From: Huiozyma naganishii CBS 8797
Lineage: Eukaryota > Ascomycota > Saccharomycetes > Saccharomycetales > Saccharomycetaceae
Assembly: GCF_000348985.1 (NCBI RefSeq)
Contig: NC_035926.1
Location: forward strand, 372,001 to 436,000
Direction: 5' to 3'
Length of the DNA: 64,000 nt
The notes under the pieces are model-generated. The model made no database searches. It saw only the letters and a list, made by a program, of their open reading frames with translations, and was not told the DNA's origin. This document shows, piece after piece, positions 47,283 to 57,911 of the stretch. The stretch's first letter is position 1, and the number at the start of each line of letters is the position of its first letter. Made by a program: the position numbers and the translations under genes.

Positions 47283-48980
47283 ATGATATCCAGAGGTCCA
47301 CTGTTGAAGACACTGGGTACTGTGAACCCAGTGCTCAATAATGTCCTGTTGAGGTCAACTGCCAATAATATTCGTTATAATGCTGTAACAAAAGGGAGCA
47401 GACTTTTTTCGAGAAGTGCTATTGCCCTCAATTCACAACCCGTTGTGAAAAAACCACTGTACAGGAAAGCTGGTAAATTTTTATGGAAGTCAACTCTATA
47501 TTTGTCCCTACTGGGGGTCTCATACTTCGGTTACTCGCTGTACAGGGAAACAAACCCTGCAAAGACAGCTCCACAGGCGACTACTTTCTCCAATGGGTCT
47601 CCTAGAAAGACCATTGTCATCTTGGGGTCCGGGTGGGGGGCAATTTCGCTGCTGAAGTCATTGGATACCACCCAGTACAACGTCGTGGTGGTGTCGCCAA
47701 GAAACTATTTCTTGTTCACCCCATTGTTGCCATCCACACCCGTCGGGACAGTCGAACTGAAATCTATAGTCGAACCGGTCAAATCAATCACTATGCGGTC
47801 CAGTGGGGAAGTCTCGTACTACGAAGCAGATTGTACAGATATTAACACCAAGAAGAAAACAGTTAGAATCCAGCCCGTAGCCCGTGGGAAGGATGTCCCC
47901 GAAGTACCAGAAATGAACCTCAACTACGACTACCTGGTGATCGGTGTAGGGTCGCAACCTACCACTTTCAACATCCCGGGTGTCTACGAACATTCCTCGT
48001 TTCTGAAGGAGATTGGCGACGCTCAGGAGATCAGGTTGAAAATGATGAACAGTATCGAAGAGGCAGCACTACTTTCCCCAGACGACCCAGAGAGGGCAAG
48101 GCTGCTAAGCTTCGTCATTGTTGGGGGTGGGCCCACGGGTGTAGAGTTTGCCGCTGAGTTAAAGGACTACGTCGACCAAGATTTGGCTAAATGGATGCCT
48201 GAATTGAGTAAAGAGATTAAAGTCACACTCGTGGAAGGTATGCCACACATCTTGAGCATGTTTGACAAGAACTTGATTGACTACGCGGAGAAACTGTTTA
48301 AGAAGGAACAAATCAACTTGAAATTGAAGACACACGTACAGGCAGTCACCCCAACGAAAGTTCTAGGTAAAAACGCAGACAGTAACAAAATTGAGGAGAT
48401 AAGTTATGGTGTTCTAGTATGGGCTACGGGGAACGCGCCGCGTGACGTAGTAAAGGATCTGATGAACAAATTACCTGAACAGAACTCAAGACGTGGTCTT
48501 TTAATCAACGACAAATTGCAACTGTTGGGTGCAGAAAGTTCAGTGTTTGCCATCGGTGACTGTACTTTCTTCCCAGGGCTGTTCCCCACGGCCCAAGTCG
48601 CCCACCAGGAGGGGAAATACTTGTCAACTGTGTTCAACAAGTTGCACAAAATTGACCAACTGGAATGGAGAGTCCAACAACAAAAGACCCAAAACGCTTC
48701 AACGGAGATTATAAATAAACTACAGGGCAACATCAAGAAATTGAACGACCTGATCGTCCCCTTCAAGTACCACCATATGGGTTCGTTGGCCTACGTCGGT
48801 AAAGATAAGGCCATTGCCGATATCCCAATCGGCGGCTCGAATATCACATCTGCAGGGTCCTTCACTTTCCTATTCTGGAAGTCGGCCTATCTAGCCATGT
48901 TTGAGTCATTCAGAAACAGACTGCTGGTGGCGTTAGACTGGACTAAAGTGTTCATCACGGGGAGAGACTCGTCAATTTGA
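47283..48980 (+). CDS. NDE1: External mitochondrial NADH dehydrogenase (type II)
   Basis: Single-subunit FAD enzyme that passes electrons from cytosolic NADH to ubiquinone on the outer face of the inner membrane. The 565 residues start with a basic presequence (about 1-60) and a hydrophobic segment ([18 protein letters not shown], about 73-90). The FAD-binding Rossmann motif is [16 protein letters not shown], and the NADH-binding one [17 protein letters not shown]. The C-terminal membrane-anchoring region has [11 protein letters not shown] and [18 protein letters not shown]. It groups with Nde1/Nde2 rather than Ndi1 on the N-terminal span and on neighbours: SERF gene on one side, RPS16 on the other, as around both YMR145C and YDL085W. 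Confidence 0.95.
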   Translation: MISRGPLLKTLGTVNPVLNNVLLRSTANNIRYNAVTKGSRLFSRSAIALNSQPVVKKPLYRKAGKFLWKSTLYLSLLGVSYFGYSLYRETNPAKTAPQATTFSNGSPRKTIVILGSGWGAISLLKSLDTTQYNVVVVSPRNYFLFTPLLPSTPVGTVELKSIVEPVKSITMRSSGEVSYYEADCTDINTKKKTVRIQPVARGKDVPEVPEMNLNYDYLVIGVGSQPTTFNIPGVYEHSSFLKEIGDAQEIRLKMMNSIEEAALLSPDDPERARLLSFVIVGGGPTGVEFAAELKDYVDQDLAKWMPELSKEIKVTLVEGMPHILSMFDKNLIDYAEKLFKKEQINLKLKTHVQAVTPTKVLGKNADSNKIEEISYGVLVWATGNAPRDVVKDLMNKLPEQNSRRGLLINDKLQLLGAESSVFAIGDCTFFPGLFPTAQVAHQEGKYLSTVFNKLHKIDQLEWRVQQQKTQNASTEIINKLQGNIKKLNDLIVPFKYHHMGSLAYVGKDKAIADIPIGGSNITSAGSFTFLFWKSAYLAMFESFRNRLLVALDWTKVFITGRDSSI

Positions 48981-49348
48981 TGCGCGAAGCGATCTTCACT
49001 TTTTTTAAGTATATACGTTAATCTATTACACTAATTTAATGTCCCATATATCAGTAGAGTGGCAAGCTTACTCCAAACAGTATTACTATTATTATTATTA
49101 TAATTTATTGTTTATAGAAGTGTTATATGAATCTTCATTCTGTCTACCTTTTTTTTATATAGAATTTTTTTTTATTTTACCTCGATGGGATGAGGTAGGA
49201 TGCGGTAATACCTTCTTTTAAAAATGTACAATGGGGGAGTTGACGAGGTTGGAAAGAAAGGAAAAAAATTCGTTAAAAGATTAACAACGCAACAAAAAGA
49301 AAAATAGAGATGCACATAGGAGATACAAAACGGTTTGTTTCGCTCGTT
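48981..49348. other. 3' spacer NDE1/RPS16 (convergent)
   Basis: AT-rich, with an ATT trinucleotide run at 49080-49100 and T-rich tracts near 49150-49178. No gene. It holds the terminators of two convergent genes. Confidence 0.6.
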
Positions 49349-50028
49349 TTAACGGTAGGATTTTTGGAATCTGGAACGGGCACCCTTACCACCGAATTTC
49401 TTTGGCTCGGATCTTCTGGAGTCAGCAATCAATAGAGTTCTGTCGTACGAGGTGAAGGCCTTCTTCAATTCGTTCTTGGATTGCTCATCGACGTACTTTT
49501 GATGGTAAGCCACTAGACCCTTGGCAATAGCCTGTCTGATGGCGTACACCTGAGAGACGTGACCACCACCGGTGACTCTAACTCTGATGTCGATGTTGGT
49601 GAACTTGTCCAAACCAACCAATAGAAGTGGTTCGTAGACCTTGAATCTCAAGATCTCTGGTTCAACCAAGGTGATTGGGGCACCGTTGACTTTGATTAGA
49701 CCCTTACCGGCCTTAACATGGGCAACAGCAGTAGCGGTTTTCTTCTTACCGAAAGTCTAAATTAAAAATGGGAGAGTAATGGATAACCTTCAAAAATGCA
49801 TTCTTCAAGGACAGCATTTCAGGGTAAGCAGGTTTATGTTAGTACACTTTGATCTTATAGGTGAGAGACAATTGGGATCCTACTTTTCCAGTGGCATTGC
49901 TCGATGCTTCAGCTTTTGCATATTTGCAATGGCCGATATGTCATTGCAAACGCAGGTCAAACTGGTGCGGGCTCCCCTCTTCGTATACTCCATTGCAAAC
50001 ATACTTGGACACTTGGGACAGCAGACAT
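49349..50028 (-). CDS. RPS16: Ribosomal protein uS9 (Rps16), spliced
   Basis: Small-subunit ribosomal protein uS9. The coding sequence joins exon 1 (50005-50028, encoding MSAVPSVQ) and exon 2 (49349-49756), for 143 residues, exactly the S. cerevisiae length. Exon 2 begins [20 protein letters not shown], and the protein ends [14 protein letters not shown], near-identical to yeast Rps16A/B. Codon use is strongly biased towards translationally optimal codons. It is divergently arranged with RPL13, as are the two S. cerevisiae duplicate pairs. Confidence 0.98.
49757..50004 (-). other. RPS16 intron
   Basis: 248-bp intron on the minus strand. The donor GTATGT occupies 50004-49999, the branch site TACTAAC 49844-49838, and the acceptor TAG ends at 49757. 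It separates codons 8 and 9, the conserved yeast RPS16 intron position. Open frames within it on the plus strand are chance. Confidence 0.96.
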
Positions 50029-50671
50029 GGTTTGGTTGTTTATCTCTTTCTGTAACGTTGGTTCCAGTAGTCTATTACCACTTCAATGTACCATATACCA
50101 TATGGGATAGCAATTTGATAAAATGGGGACAGGAGCTCCGTGCAACGGGGGAGCTCCCAGACCCCGTCAGAAGGAATTCCTTTGGCTGTTCCCAGGCGGA
50201 ACTCAGCCAAACTCCAGGCTGGGGGCAAGCGACAATTCTGGGCTGGACCTCTGTCTAGAGAAGCTCGCCTTCTGATTGTAAAAGTAATGATGGCCACAAG
50301 TGGAGATTTAATGCTTGCAAAAATATCTTCTAACACAATTTGTTTAAACATGTTTGGGTTTAAAAAGTGGTCATTTGCCCCAAGATGCTAGTGGACTGTT
50401 TTTCACATCCGTACAATTTACATATTTTAGTACTATTTTTCTTTTCTTGTTGTATTACCGCATTAGGAAGTGACGCAGAAAATTTTCCAAAATAGCTTCC
50501 AGTGGTTCACTTTCGCAAAGGCGGAATCTTACCCTCAACGCAATAATGGTAGGGCACTTAGTACCAATTCGTGAAAGGTATAGTTAGGAAGATTGTTATT
50601 GAATTTGTAGTTTAGCCTAGGCTTTTATTTTAAGATCGACGTAAAACCAGCAGAACAGGAATAAATCAACA
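50029..50671. promoter_or_regulatory. Divergent ribosomal-protein promoter RPS16/RPL13
   Basis: 643 bp between two divergent ribosomal protein genes. ACATCCGTACA at 50405-50415 is a classic Rap1/RPG-box sequence. AACCCAAACATG (minus strand, about 50350-50361) is a weaker second candidate 45-55 bp away. Paired Rap1 sites with a T-rich flank are typical of yeast ribosomal protein promoters. No gene is seen here. Confidence 0.6.
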
Positions 50672-51605
50672 ATGGGTATGTTCTACCAATCGATATAACG
50701 AGTTAGACAGATGAATGAAGTTGGCGTATCTAAAGAACTTAAAGTGGGAAGAGTTAAACTGCAGTATTGTGAGTTCTTCAGGATATTTTTGTCTACGGTA
50801 ACGGTCTGTTATGAGTAATCAGCTATGTTTATCATGCAGCCTCACAAGCAGTTGTGGACTTTGTACTGTAAGAGGACACTCTTTTCGCCGTTTTCTTTTT
50901 TTTACAGCAACTCATCGAGCATAAACTCAGCATCGTCGTAATACTTTCAAACAATTATCATATTGGAACCAAGTTTACTAACATTAACCTCACAATATTT
51001 GTTTTACTTTAGCTATTTCCAAGAATTTACCACTTTTGAAGAACCACTTCAGAAAGCACTGGCAAGAACGTGTCAAAGTCCACTTTGACCAAGCCGGTAA
51101 GAAGGTTTCTAGACGTCATGCTAGAGCTGCCAAGGCTGCCAAGATTGCTCCAAGACCATTGGACTTGCTAAGACCAGTTGTCAGAGCCCCAACTGCCAGA
51201 TACAACAGAAAGGTGAGAGCCGGTAGAGGTTTCACTTTGGCTGAAGTTAAGGCTGCTGGTTTGACCGCTGCTTACGCCAGAACCATTGGTATCGCTGTTG
51301 ACCACAGACGTCAGAACAGAAACACTGAGATCTTTGAATTGAACGTCCAAAGATTGAAGGAATACCAATCTAAGATCATTGTCTTCCCAAGAAACGGTAA
51401 GGCTGAAGCCGAACAGGTTTTGTCCACTGCCGCCTCTTTCCCAATTGCTCAACCATCCACTGAGATTGAGACCAGAGCTGTTGAAGACAAGGGTGTCTCT
51501 GCTTACACAACCTTGAGATTGGCCAGATCTGACAAGAAGTACAAGGGTATCAGAGAAAAGAGAGCCAAGGACAAAGCTGAAGCTGAAGCCGAAAAGAAGA
51601 AATAG
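50672..51605 (+). CDS. RPL13: Ribosomal protein eL13 (Rpl13), spliced
   Basis: Large-subunit ribosomal protein eL13. The coding sequence joins 50672-50675 (ATGG) and 51013-51605, giving 198 residues (S. cerevisiae 199) that begin [20 protein letters not shown]. One residue is missing near KAEAEQV relative to S. cerevisiae. It has the conserved [20 protein letters not shown] and [20 protein letters not shown] blocks and the basic helical tail ending EAEKKK. Highly biased codons indicate strong expression. Orientation relative to RPS16 is conserved. Confidence 0.98.
50676..51012 (+). other. RPL13 intron
   Basis: 337-bp intron. The donor GTATGT is at 50676-50681, the branch site TACTAAC at 50976-50982, and the acceptor TAG ends at 51012. 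It splits codon 2, as in S. cerevisiae RPL13A/B. I found no snoRNA-like C and D box pair inside it. Confidence 0.96.
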
Positions 51606-52217
51606 ATAAAACCATGATAGAGAACAACAACAGATTTCTGTCAAGCTGGAATTCCAACATTTTTTAAGTATATTATGTAACGCTGGTCCTTTTTATTATT
51701 TACATCTTCTCACCTAATAAGAAAATTCACATTTAACAAACATGATTCTTCCGTCCTTTTAAGGGCACCCGACACTAATGGATGATACTTCGTTTCAGGA
51801 CAGAGCTAAAAAATACGTGAATCGGGAGCGGCCACACAGTTGAGATTTTTCTGACTGGATACAAGAATAACAAGGCGATGAACTTGCAATCTTAATGACT
51901 GCTCTAAAATGATATTTCTTCTATATGACAGTCTTTGAAGCAAATTATACTCTCAATGATCTGGTTCTTAGTCAGATCCATTTCCTTTGTTTCACGCCAG
52001 TTCGGCATCCTATTTACCTGTGCATCAGGGAAGCCAAGGCAATGATGGAGGTGATATTGACAGTATATTTTCTCGCCTCGGATCTAGATCTCCAATACTT
52101 TCCCACTCCCTGGCACATCTCTTCATACAAATGCTTCAACGAACCAAAGACAAAGTGGCGTACCTACAATGCTGTGTCCTATTAGGTACACTGCAGTCTA
52201 TTCCCGCCAAGTGAGTT
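51606..52217. other. Convergent spacer RPL13/SIP5, possible gene remnant
   Basis: 612 bp. A plus-strand frame from about 52030 to 52214 lacks an initiating ATG. It encodes about 60 residues with a helical look (DIDSIFSRLGSRSPILSHSL, then LAHLFIQMLQRTKDKVAYLQ). An ATG at 51779 (MDDTSFQDRAKKYV) opens a 21-codon frame upstream. No good donor or branch site joins the two. This could be a small spliced gene, a decayed one, or chance. Confidence 0.3.
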
Positions 52218-53669
52218 TTATTTCCTTTGTCGCGAGGAGGAATGTTTCTTATCCTCCAAACTAAGCCTAATTGCTTCGTTCAACATTTGATTTTCCAGCT
52301 CCTCGATGGTTACGTCGGACCTATCCCTGTTTGATGTATTTGTGCCGACAGGGGAAGAATCCCCGTTACCTGATCCATCATTGTTGTAATCTGGGTCGAT
52401 CAAGCGATTGCTTACATGGATTGCAGTCGCATTTGCCGACCTTCTGGCCAACCTCATCCGTTCCTTATTCAGTCTAACCTCCCAGTTGGGACGAATCGTG
52501 TCAGACATTATTACGTGAACACTTTTCGCCGGTTTCAAGTCATCACCTTCCACAAGTGGAGATTCCTTGGTTAAGACACCATGCTTTTCAGAGTTTTCCA
52601 CTGCACTTTGACTTTGCGAGGTAAACTTGTATGGTGGTTCCCCCCCTAATCCTGTCCTCCGTCCTTCAGGGGGCTGATAGGTGATTGAGAAGTCAGGAGT
52701 GGCACAATAGGGACAATTTGCTGCCTCTGAAATCAACAGATTGGGATCCTTTTCGGAATCATCGGTAACAGGTTGTGTCGGGTCCACCTCCTCATGAGGG
52801 AAGTGTGGATCGGCTCTCCTGATTTGGACAAAACACTCTGTGCAAATTGGCTGTTGACAGCACTTTGAAAGGTTGAGGGGTCCAGGAACATAAAGAAAAC
52901 AAATTGGACATTCACTTCCGTTCTTGTACAATTCATACTTCAAATCGTCGCTGGGCAAATATTTGTTCTTGGAGGTATTTTTCCTTGCCTCGATCTTGTG
53001 TTCTAAAAACGTTTCATTCGCCTTCTCTTGCCAAAGCATTCTTTTTCTGTATAATCTGGCTTGAAAAATCTTAGAATGTAGACGACGTTTCTCCTTCTTG
53101 GGCAAGGATTTGTCGATCAAATAGTCGAAATTAGGCTTCCTCAAGTTCCCTATCGGTACGTCTTCAAACTCCTCTGGGTTCTCATTGAACGATGCATGCA
53201 ATGGCAGTCCATCTACTATCTTTATTATTTCCATTCTTGACCAGGAATCGTCGAAATCTTGTAATGGCGTGTAAAAGGGAGCCAGTTTCCTGTTCACAAT
53301 CAGTCCTCTGACGATCCCCGAATCGTAGTCTAGTTTATCGAAACTGTAGCACCCAAAGGGTGCCATAAAACCACCATCCACATTTTCATCGTACTTGACT
53401 ACAAGGTTCTTGGCGTGTCTTTCCTTGATCTCTTCTCTCTCCCTGGTGCTTTTCCGAGCGTATGGGCCTACATTCCTGCTGTGACCGGGGCTGCCCATAG
53501 CGCCGCCAGACCCAGAATTTAGAATCGCATTAACCAGAGATGCATGCCGTGATCTATTCCCTGAGGACGCCGCACTCGTATTCGAGTTGCTGCTGCTAGA
53601 TACGCTCGTATTGGTCCTTGAGTCACCCTGATAGCTTCCATCGTCCAGTTTAGTCGGTACGTTCCCCAT
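52218..53669 (-). CDS. SIP5: Sip5-like protein with RING-type Cys cluster
   Basis: Counterpart of Sip5, an Snf1/Reg1-interacting protein of unclear biochemical role. The 483 residues (S. cerevisiae 489) start MGNVPTKLDDGS, where Gly2 could be N-myristoylated. A Ser/Asn-rich stretch follows, then the conserved block SFDKLDYDSGIVRGLI. A Cys cluster lies at about 255-345 (CPICFLYVPG, CCQQPICTECFVQI, CPYCATPDFS), resembling a RING-like zinc domain. Another conserved segment is RPNWEVRLNKERMRLARRSA, and EELENQMLNEAIRLSLEDK near the end looks like a ubiquitin-interacting motif. Position equals YMR140W. Confidence 0.92.
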   Translation of the reverse strand: MGNVPTKLDDGSYQGDSRTNTSVSSSSNSNTSAASSGNRSRHASLVNAILNSGSGGAMGSPGHSRNVGPYARKSTREREEIKERHAKNLVVKYDENVDGGFMAPFGCYSFDKLDYDSGIVRGLIVNRKLAPFYTPLQDFDDSWSRMEIIKIVDGLPLHASFNENPEEFEDVPIGNLRKPNFDYLIDKSLPKKEKRRLHSKIFQARLYRKRMLWQEKANETFLEHKIEARKNTSKNKYLPSDDLKYELYKNGSECPICFLYVPGPLNLSKCCQQPICTECFVQIRRADPHFPHEEVDPTQPVTDDSEKDPNLLISEAANCPYCATPDFSITYQPPEGRRTGLGGEPPYKFTSQSQSAVENSEKHGVLTKESPLVEGDDLKPAKSVHVIMSDTIRPNWEVRLNKERMRLARRSANATAIHVSNRLIDPDYNNDGSGNGDSSPVGTNTSNRDRSDVTIEELENQMLNEAIRLSLEDKKHSSSRQRK

Positions 53670-54124
53670 TTTTCAAGAGTTATAGAGCAACAACTTTTGT
53701 TCCAACACCAAACTTCTGCGAATCCAAAGTACACACACGCACGCACACACCAGTATCTGCAGACAAAGTTGTCTTCCTATGGTGCTGTGACGGCCCCTGC
53801 GTTGTCCCCCCATATCCAACTATTTTTTTACAGATTCTTCAGAAATTGGAACATGCGCCCCTTTGAACAGAAGCGAGCAATCACGTGCTGGAGACGTCGG
53901 GTTCTCCGAGATAGTTGCTCCTCAAGGTGCAGTTGGAGTTGGTACCTGCGTGGTGATTGTAGGCAATGATGCCTTAATAAGAAGATGTACATGAAGTAAT
54001 AGTATATTTATTTCCTCTCAGGATAACCAATAAACAAAACGATGAATGCCAGATCCATCCTTCTCAAATAGTATATAACGTGTGTAATTCGGTAGCAATA
54101 GAAGAGCGGGTTGAGAGTGGGAGC
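53670..54124. other. Spacer SIP5 / aminotransferase
   Basis: 455 bp with an ACACACGCACGCACACAC run near 53731-53748 and no gene. It is the SIP5 promoter plus the aminotransferase 3' flank. Confidence 0.55.
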
Positions 54125-55534
54125 TTAGAACACACCCTCCGCTTTCAACTCCTTAGTCAATGCTGTGACGGAGGCAACGGACTTTTCGACAATCTCGTTG
54201 ACATCAGCTTCAGTGATTATGAAGGATGGGGCGTAGCTGGCAATGTCCCAGAATTCGCCCTGCTTGCTGTTACAAGTTAAGCACATGACACTCAGCTTGT
54301 TCTTAAGGGCAGCATCTTGGTAACGGTATCCGACCTTCAACTTTGGGTCGAAGTTCTCCTTCGTCTGCTTATTCTTTACAAATTCAACGGACCAGAACCC
54401 GCCCAGACCCCTAACGTCGCCAACAATTTCAAAACCGGCCAGTGCCTCCTTTAACTTCTTACCCAAAAGCGTGCCCATTTCAAAGATATTTCTGGTCAAC
54501 TCTAGCCTCTTGATTTTCTTTTGGATTTGCAAAGAGACAGAACAGTTCAAGCCAAAGCTGTGGTAAGTTTGACCGCCGACAACGTAACCAGAACCTTGCA
54601 TGTACGCACTCATAATCTTGGGACCAATAAGAACACCAGCAATGGTGACGTACCCGGAACCCAGTGTCTTACCAATGGTTTGGATGTCAGGGGCGTCCTC
54701 TGGTTCCAAGTAATTCTCCCAGCAGTTCAATCCACCGTTAGGGTTGCATCTACCGGTACCGCACATAACTTCATCCAACATGAAAAGAATGTCGTACTTG
54801 TTACACAAGTCACGCAGACCCTTCAAGTACCCCTTGGTTGGTGGGGCAGTCCCCAGAGAGGAACCTGGCAAAGTCTCAACGCAGACGCACGAAACCGTTT
54901 CTGGATCGTTATCCAAGATGATCTTTTCCAACGCATCCAACAATCTTTGGGTGTATTGCTCTTCGGTCTCATCGGGCTTTTGGTCCTTGTAGGGGAAGCA
55001 TCTTGGCATCTTCAAAAAGATTTCTGGGATCTTCAATTCCGCGAACTGTTCGGACACAAAATTTTGGCCCAGAGACAGCGCACCCAAGGTGTAACCGTGG
55101 TAAGAACAGTCTCTTGAAATGACCTTAATTTTGCGTGGCTTACCACGTTCCTTTTGGTACTGTCTGACGATCTTCATCGCGTTTTCGTTAGACTCAGAAC
55201 CGGAACATGTGAATAGCGCAGAAGAAAATGCACCCTCTGGAGAGTTTTCAATATAGAATTTAGCTAGGGCCTCTGCACTTTCGTTAACTTGACAAGCTGG
55301 GAAAGAGTAGACGTGTTTCTTGATTGCATTCTGGAAAAATTCAGGAACGTCTGGATCAGCCCACCCTAGGGCCCCGACAGCGGCGCCGGTGATACCATCG
55401 ATGACATCATCGTAGGTGGCCTCTGGGGTCTCGATGGTGAAGTGAACACCGTCACCGTTCTTGACCAAAGGTTTTGCCTCGCAAACGTGGGCGTTGAAAA
55501 CGTGCGATGGTAGGGAAAGGTTTTCCACGGTCAT
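54125..55534 (-). CDS. Class III PLP-dependent aminotransferase (omega/GABA-type), substrate unknown
   Basis: Fold-type I, subgroup III aminotransferase of 469 residues, a normal length. Visible motifs are the N-terminal YDDVIDGITGAAVGALGWAD, the phosphate-binding CSGSESNENAMK, SYHGYTLGALSLG, the Asp-containing LFMLDEVMCGTGR, and the PLP lysine in TIGKTLGSGYV (about Lys289). QTYHSFGLNCSVS and GLGGFWSVEF follow. It is not the usual Car2, Uga1, Arg8 or Bio3. I know of no orthologue here in S. cerevisiae, where RIM11 lies between SIP5 and CIN4. Candidate substrates are GABA, beta-alanine or other omega-amino acids; this cannot be settled by eye. Codon use looks well adapted, so it is probably functional and expressed. 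It lacks an obvious presequence. Confidence 0.85.
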   Translation of the reverse strand: MTVENLSLPSHVFNAHVCEAKPLVKNGDGVHFTIETPEATYDDVIDGITGAAVGALGWADPDVPEFFQNAIKKHVYSFPACQVNESAEALAKFYIENSPEGAFSSALFTCSGSESNENAMKIVRQYQKERGKPRKIKVISRDCSYHGYTLGALSLGQNFVSEQFAELKIPEIFLKMPRCFPYKDQKPDETEEQYTQRLLDALEKIILDNDPETVSCVCVETLPGSSLGTAPPTKGYLKGLRDLCNKYDILFMLDEVMCGTGRCNPNGGLNCWENYLEPEDAPDIQTIGKTLGSGYVTIAGVLIGPKIMSAYMQGSGYVVGGQTYHSFGLNCSVSLQIQKKIKRLELTRNIFEMGTLLGKKLKEALAGFEIVGDVRGLGGFWSVEFVKNKQTKENFDPKLKVGYRYQDAALKNKLSVMCLTCNSKQGEFWDIASYAPSFIITEADVNEIVEKSVASVTALTKELKAEGVF

Positions 55535-56570
55535 AGTATTGTGTATTGTTTGATTGTTGTAAATTGTTCAATAGAGCTTTTCTACTGTTTTATTACTGAG
55601 TTCCTGATAGAAAAAAAATTAGAAAGAAGCGGATACAAGTTAAGCAAGAGAGACTGAATTCACATCTAAAACCAGTCAAGCACATCCGTTCTTTTATATG
55701 GGAATTTCTACCGGTGAACCAGTGCTAATAAGAAAACTGTACCCTAACAGACACAATTGCATATCAAGCAAAAAACCATTTCTTTTTCCCTCCGCTTGTT
55801 ATCCACCTTCCCAGTTTATCAGAGCACAAAGCAGTGACTCGTATCGCCGTTTAGTTTGCTGTAATGACGCCCCATCGGGTCCCGTCCCTACCCTGTTTTA
55901 CCTGCTATCATCACTCTCGTATCGGGAATCCTAAAGCGAGTGTAAACCCAAAAGAGGCGAAGGCACGAAATCTCGGCAGTTTTTTCCGAATCTGGAAACT
56001 GGACACTACTACTCTTTCGAGGGACGCTTACAGTTACCTAAAAGGGGATGTTAACCCTGTGCCGGCAGCGATTACCCAATGCGGTACAGGGCGATAGCGA
56101 CACGATACTCGGTTTAGGGCTGCTGGATAAGACGTTGGGCAGCGGGATTGTTGGATTGTGATAGCAACTGCACCAGTGTGCGGCTGTACCCTCACCATAT
56201 TTGGGGTACCTAGTAGCCGAGAAGAGGGGATGCGATAGTAGCAATCTGCAGCTGTTGCATTGGAGAGCAATACGGGAAAAAGGTTTATCAAAAAGGACGT
56301 AGTGAACAGGACAACTTTAAAAAAGAGGAAGCGATACTAACAGCAGGATAAAGAGAAATTACTGTATCTAAGACCCGCTTTCTTGTTTAGGTCATTGCTG
56401 TAGTAAATTTGACAGAGCGGTCCGGTTCCACCATGGATAAGGAATTAAGGGACAGTGTTAGATTGAACTGCTCTTCAATACGCAATTACCCATCGGTATG
56501 GTTCTGTTCTCTATGGATGTATGTGTTACTTGAAAGTCGAACTCTGACAAGTAACTTAGCTACTTACCAT

Positions 56571-56873
56571 TTATTTCTGCTCTCTTTGCACTTGGATGAG
56601 AGGTGTTCCAAAGTTCGCACCCATATAATCAACTAAATCTTGCCTCTTCCCATGTTCGTCAAGCATTTCCAGTACAGCTCCCGCGGTGAAATCTGATGCG
56701 TCTGTGGTGATTTGGTAATCTTTGTTCTGATCATAAAGTAACAAAATTGGGGCTGAAGCGACCTGATTTTTAAGCTCAGCAAAACCGGTGAGGCACAATG
56801 GTATGAGGAACATAGCAACTACGAAATAATATTTAAGGGAAAGAATGCGAGGATGGCAGGTCACCTTTTGCAT
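56571..56873 (-). pseudogene. Degenerate Ty3/gypsy pol fragment (reverse transcriptase/RNase H junction)
   Basis: A 100-codon open stretch contains about 46 residues (roughly 56646-56783) typical of the end of gypsy-type reverse transcriptase and the start of RNase H. They read FAELKNQVASAPILLLYDQN followed by the hallmark ITTDASDFTAGAVLE. The flanking residues do not match, and no protease, integrase, gag or LTR is recognisable. It is therefore a short, decayed relic rather than an active element. Confidence 0.75.
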
Positions 56874-57911
56874 AAAATTGCACTGGACTCATGTCCTATT
56901 ACTACATAAGATCCAGTACCGTAATATTACTGGCATCGGAATAATGAATGGAATTTCTAGATGCGCAGATGACAAAATTATCCGTAGCGTTTATAAACTT
57001 GCTAAGTATCTACTTCTATATCTTTCAAAATAATCTCCAAATGTGAGACTTTCCAAAACTAAGCATGCTTAGACAAATCTTTGCCTTTTAGATAACTACA
57101 GGCAATATACGTTGTAGGATAGTGTTAAATTATATGTCCAACTTGATGAATAGGGTCTTGTTCGCCGTGGCTATTCATTGTAGTAGAGTAAAGAGATGTT
57201 TTAGTTCAGGTATGACTTCTGGTATATACTTAATATATAAGTATATGGTTCGATGATCTCTTCTATATTGTCGCAGATAGAAGGATCAATTCATTCGATG
57301 TAGTTAGGCTTTATATACGTGAGAATTTGCTCAGAGTCAATGGTGTGACTTTTCACTTTCCCACTGTGGTGGATACTTCCACACTTGTGGCATCATTATT
57401 TGTCTCGTTAACATTTGTGTCTTTTATCAAGTGTGTGCCCTGTTTATGCCTATGATGATATCTTATCACCCTTATCATATTCATTTTCTATATCCAGCAC
57501 AACTTTTTATCTCCATTGATAATAAAAATCTTTGAATTTTAGAAATTCGGCAAACTTAATAACTTTTAATCATTAAAATATTTGAGTGTTTCTAAAATGA
57601 AAATAAACAATTCTCCAAGTACTATGTTACATTCTGTGCGTGTTTCTGTGGGAATATCCGGTGTATTTGTGACCGTTACATTACTTTATCAAGCATCAGA
57701 TACAAGTGGCAAACACGAAATGTCCACCCCCTCAGTGACAGGTGGTAGAACCAGTAGACTCCCGTAAGCCAATAAATGCAAGCTCAGTTCTATTAAACGG
57801 TACATAAACTAATACGCAAAGCTGCAAGAAGAATATCTCGACGCTAATCATTTGTACAAAACATTTCTTATAGAACAATGTGTCTGAGACAATCATTTTT
57901 TCTATTAAAAT

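Noticed and set aside
49779..50391. Open frames on the plus strand across the RPS16 intron and promoter
   Set aside because: They overlap a well-supported intron and exon 1 of RPS16 and have no protein resemblance.
57247..57258. GGTTCGATGATC as a tRNA B box
   Set aside because: The 3' part of the box is wrong, and no A box, acceptor stem or anticodon arm can be folded around it.
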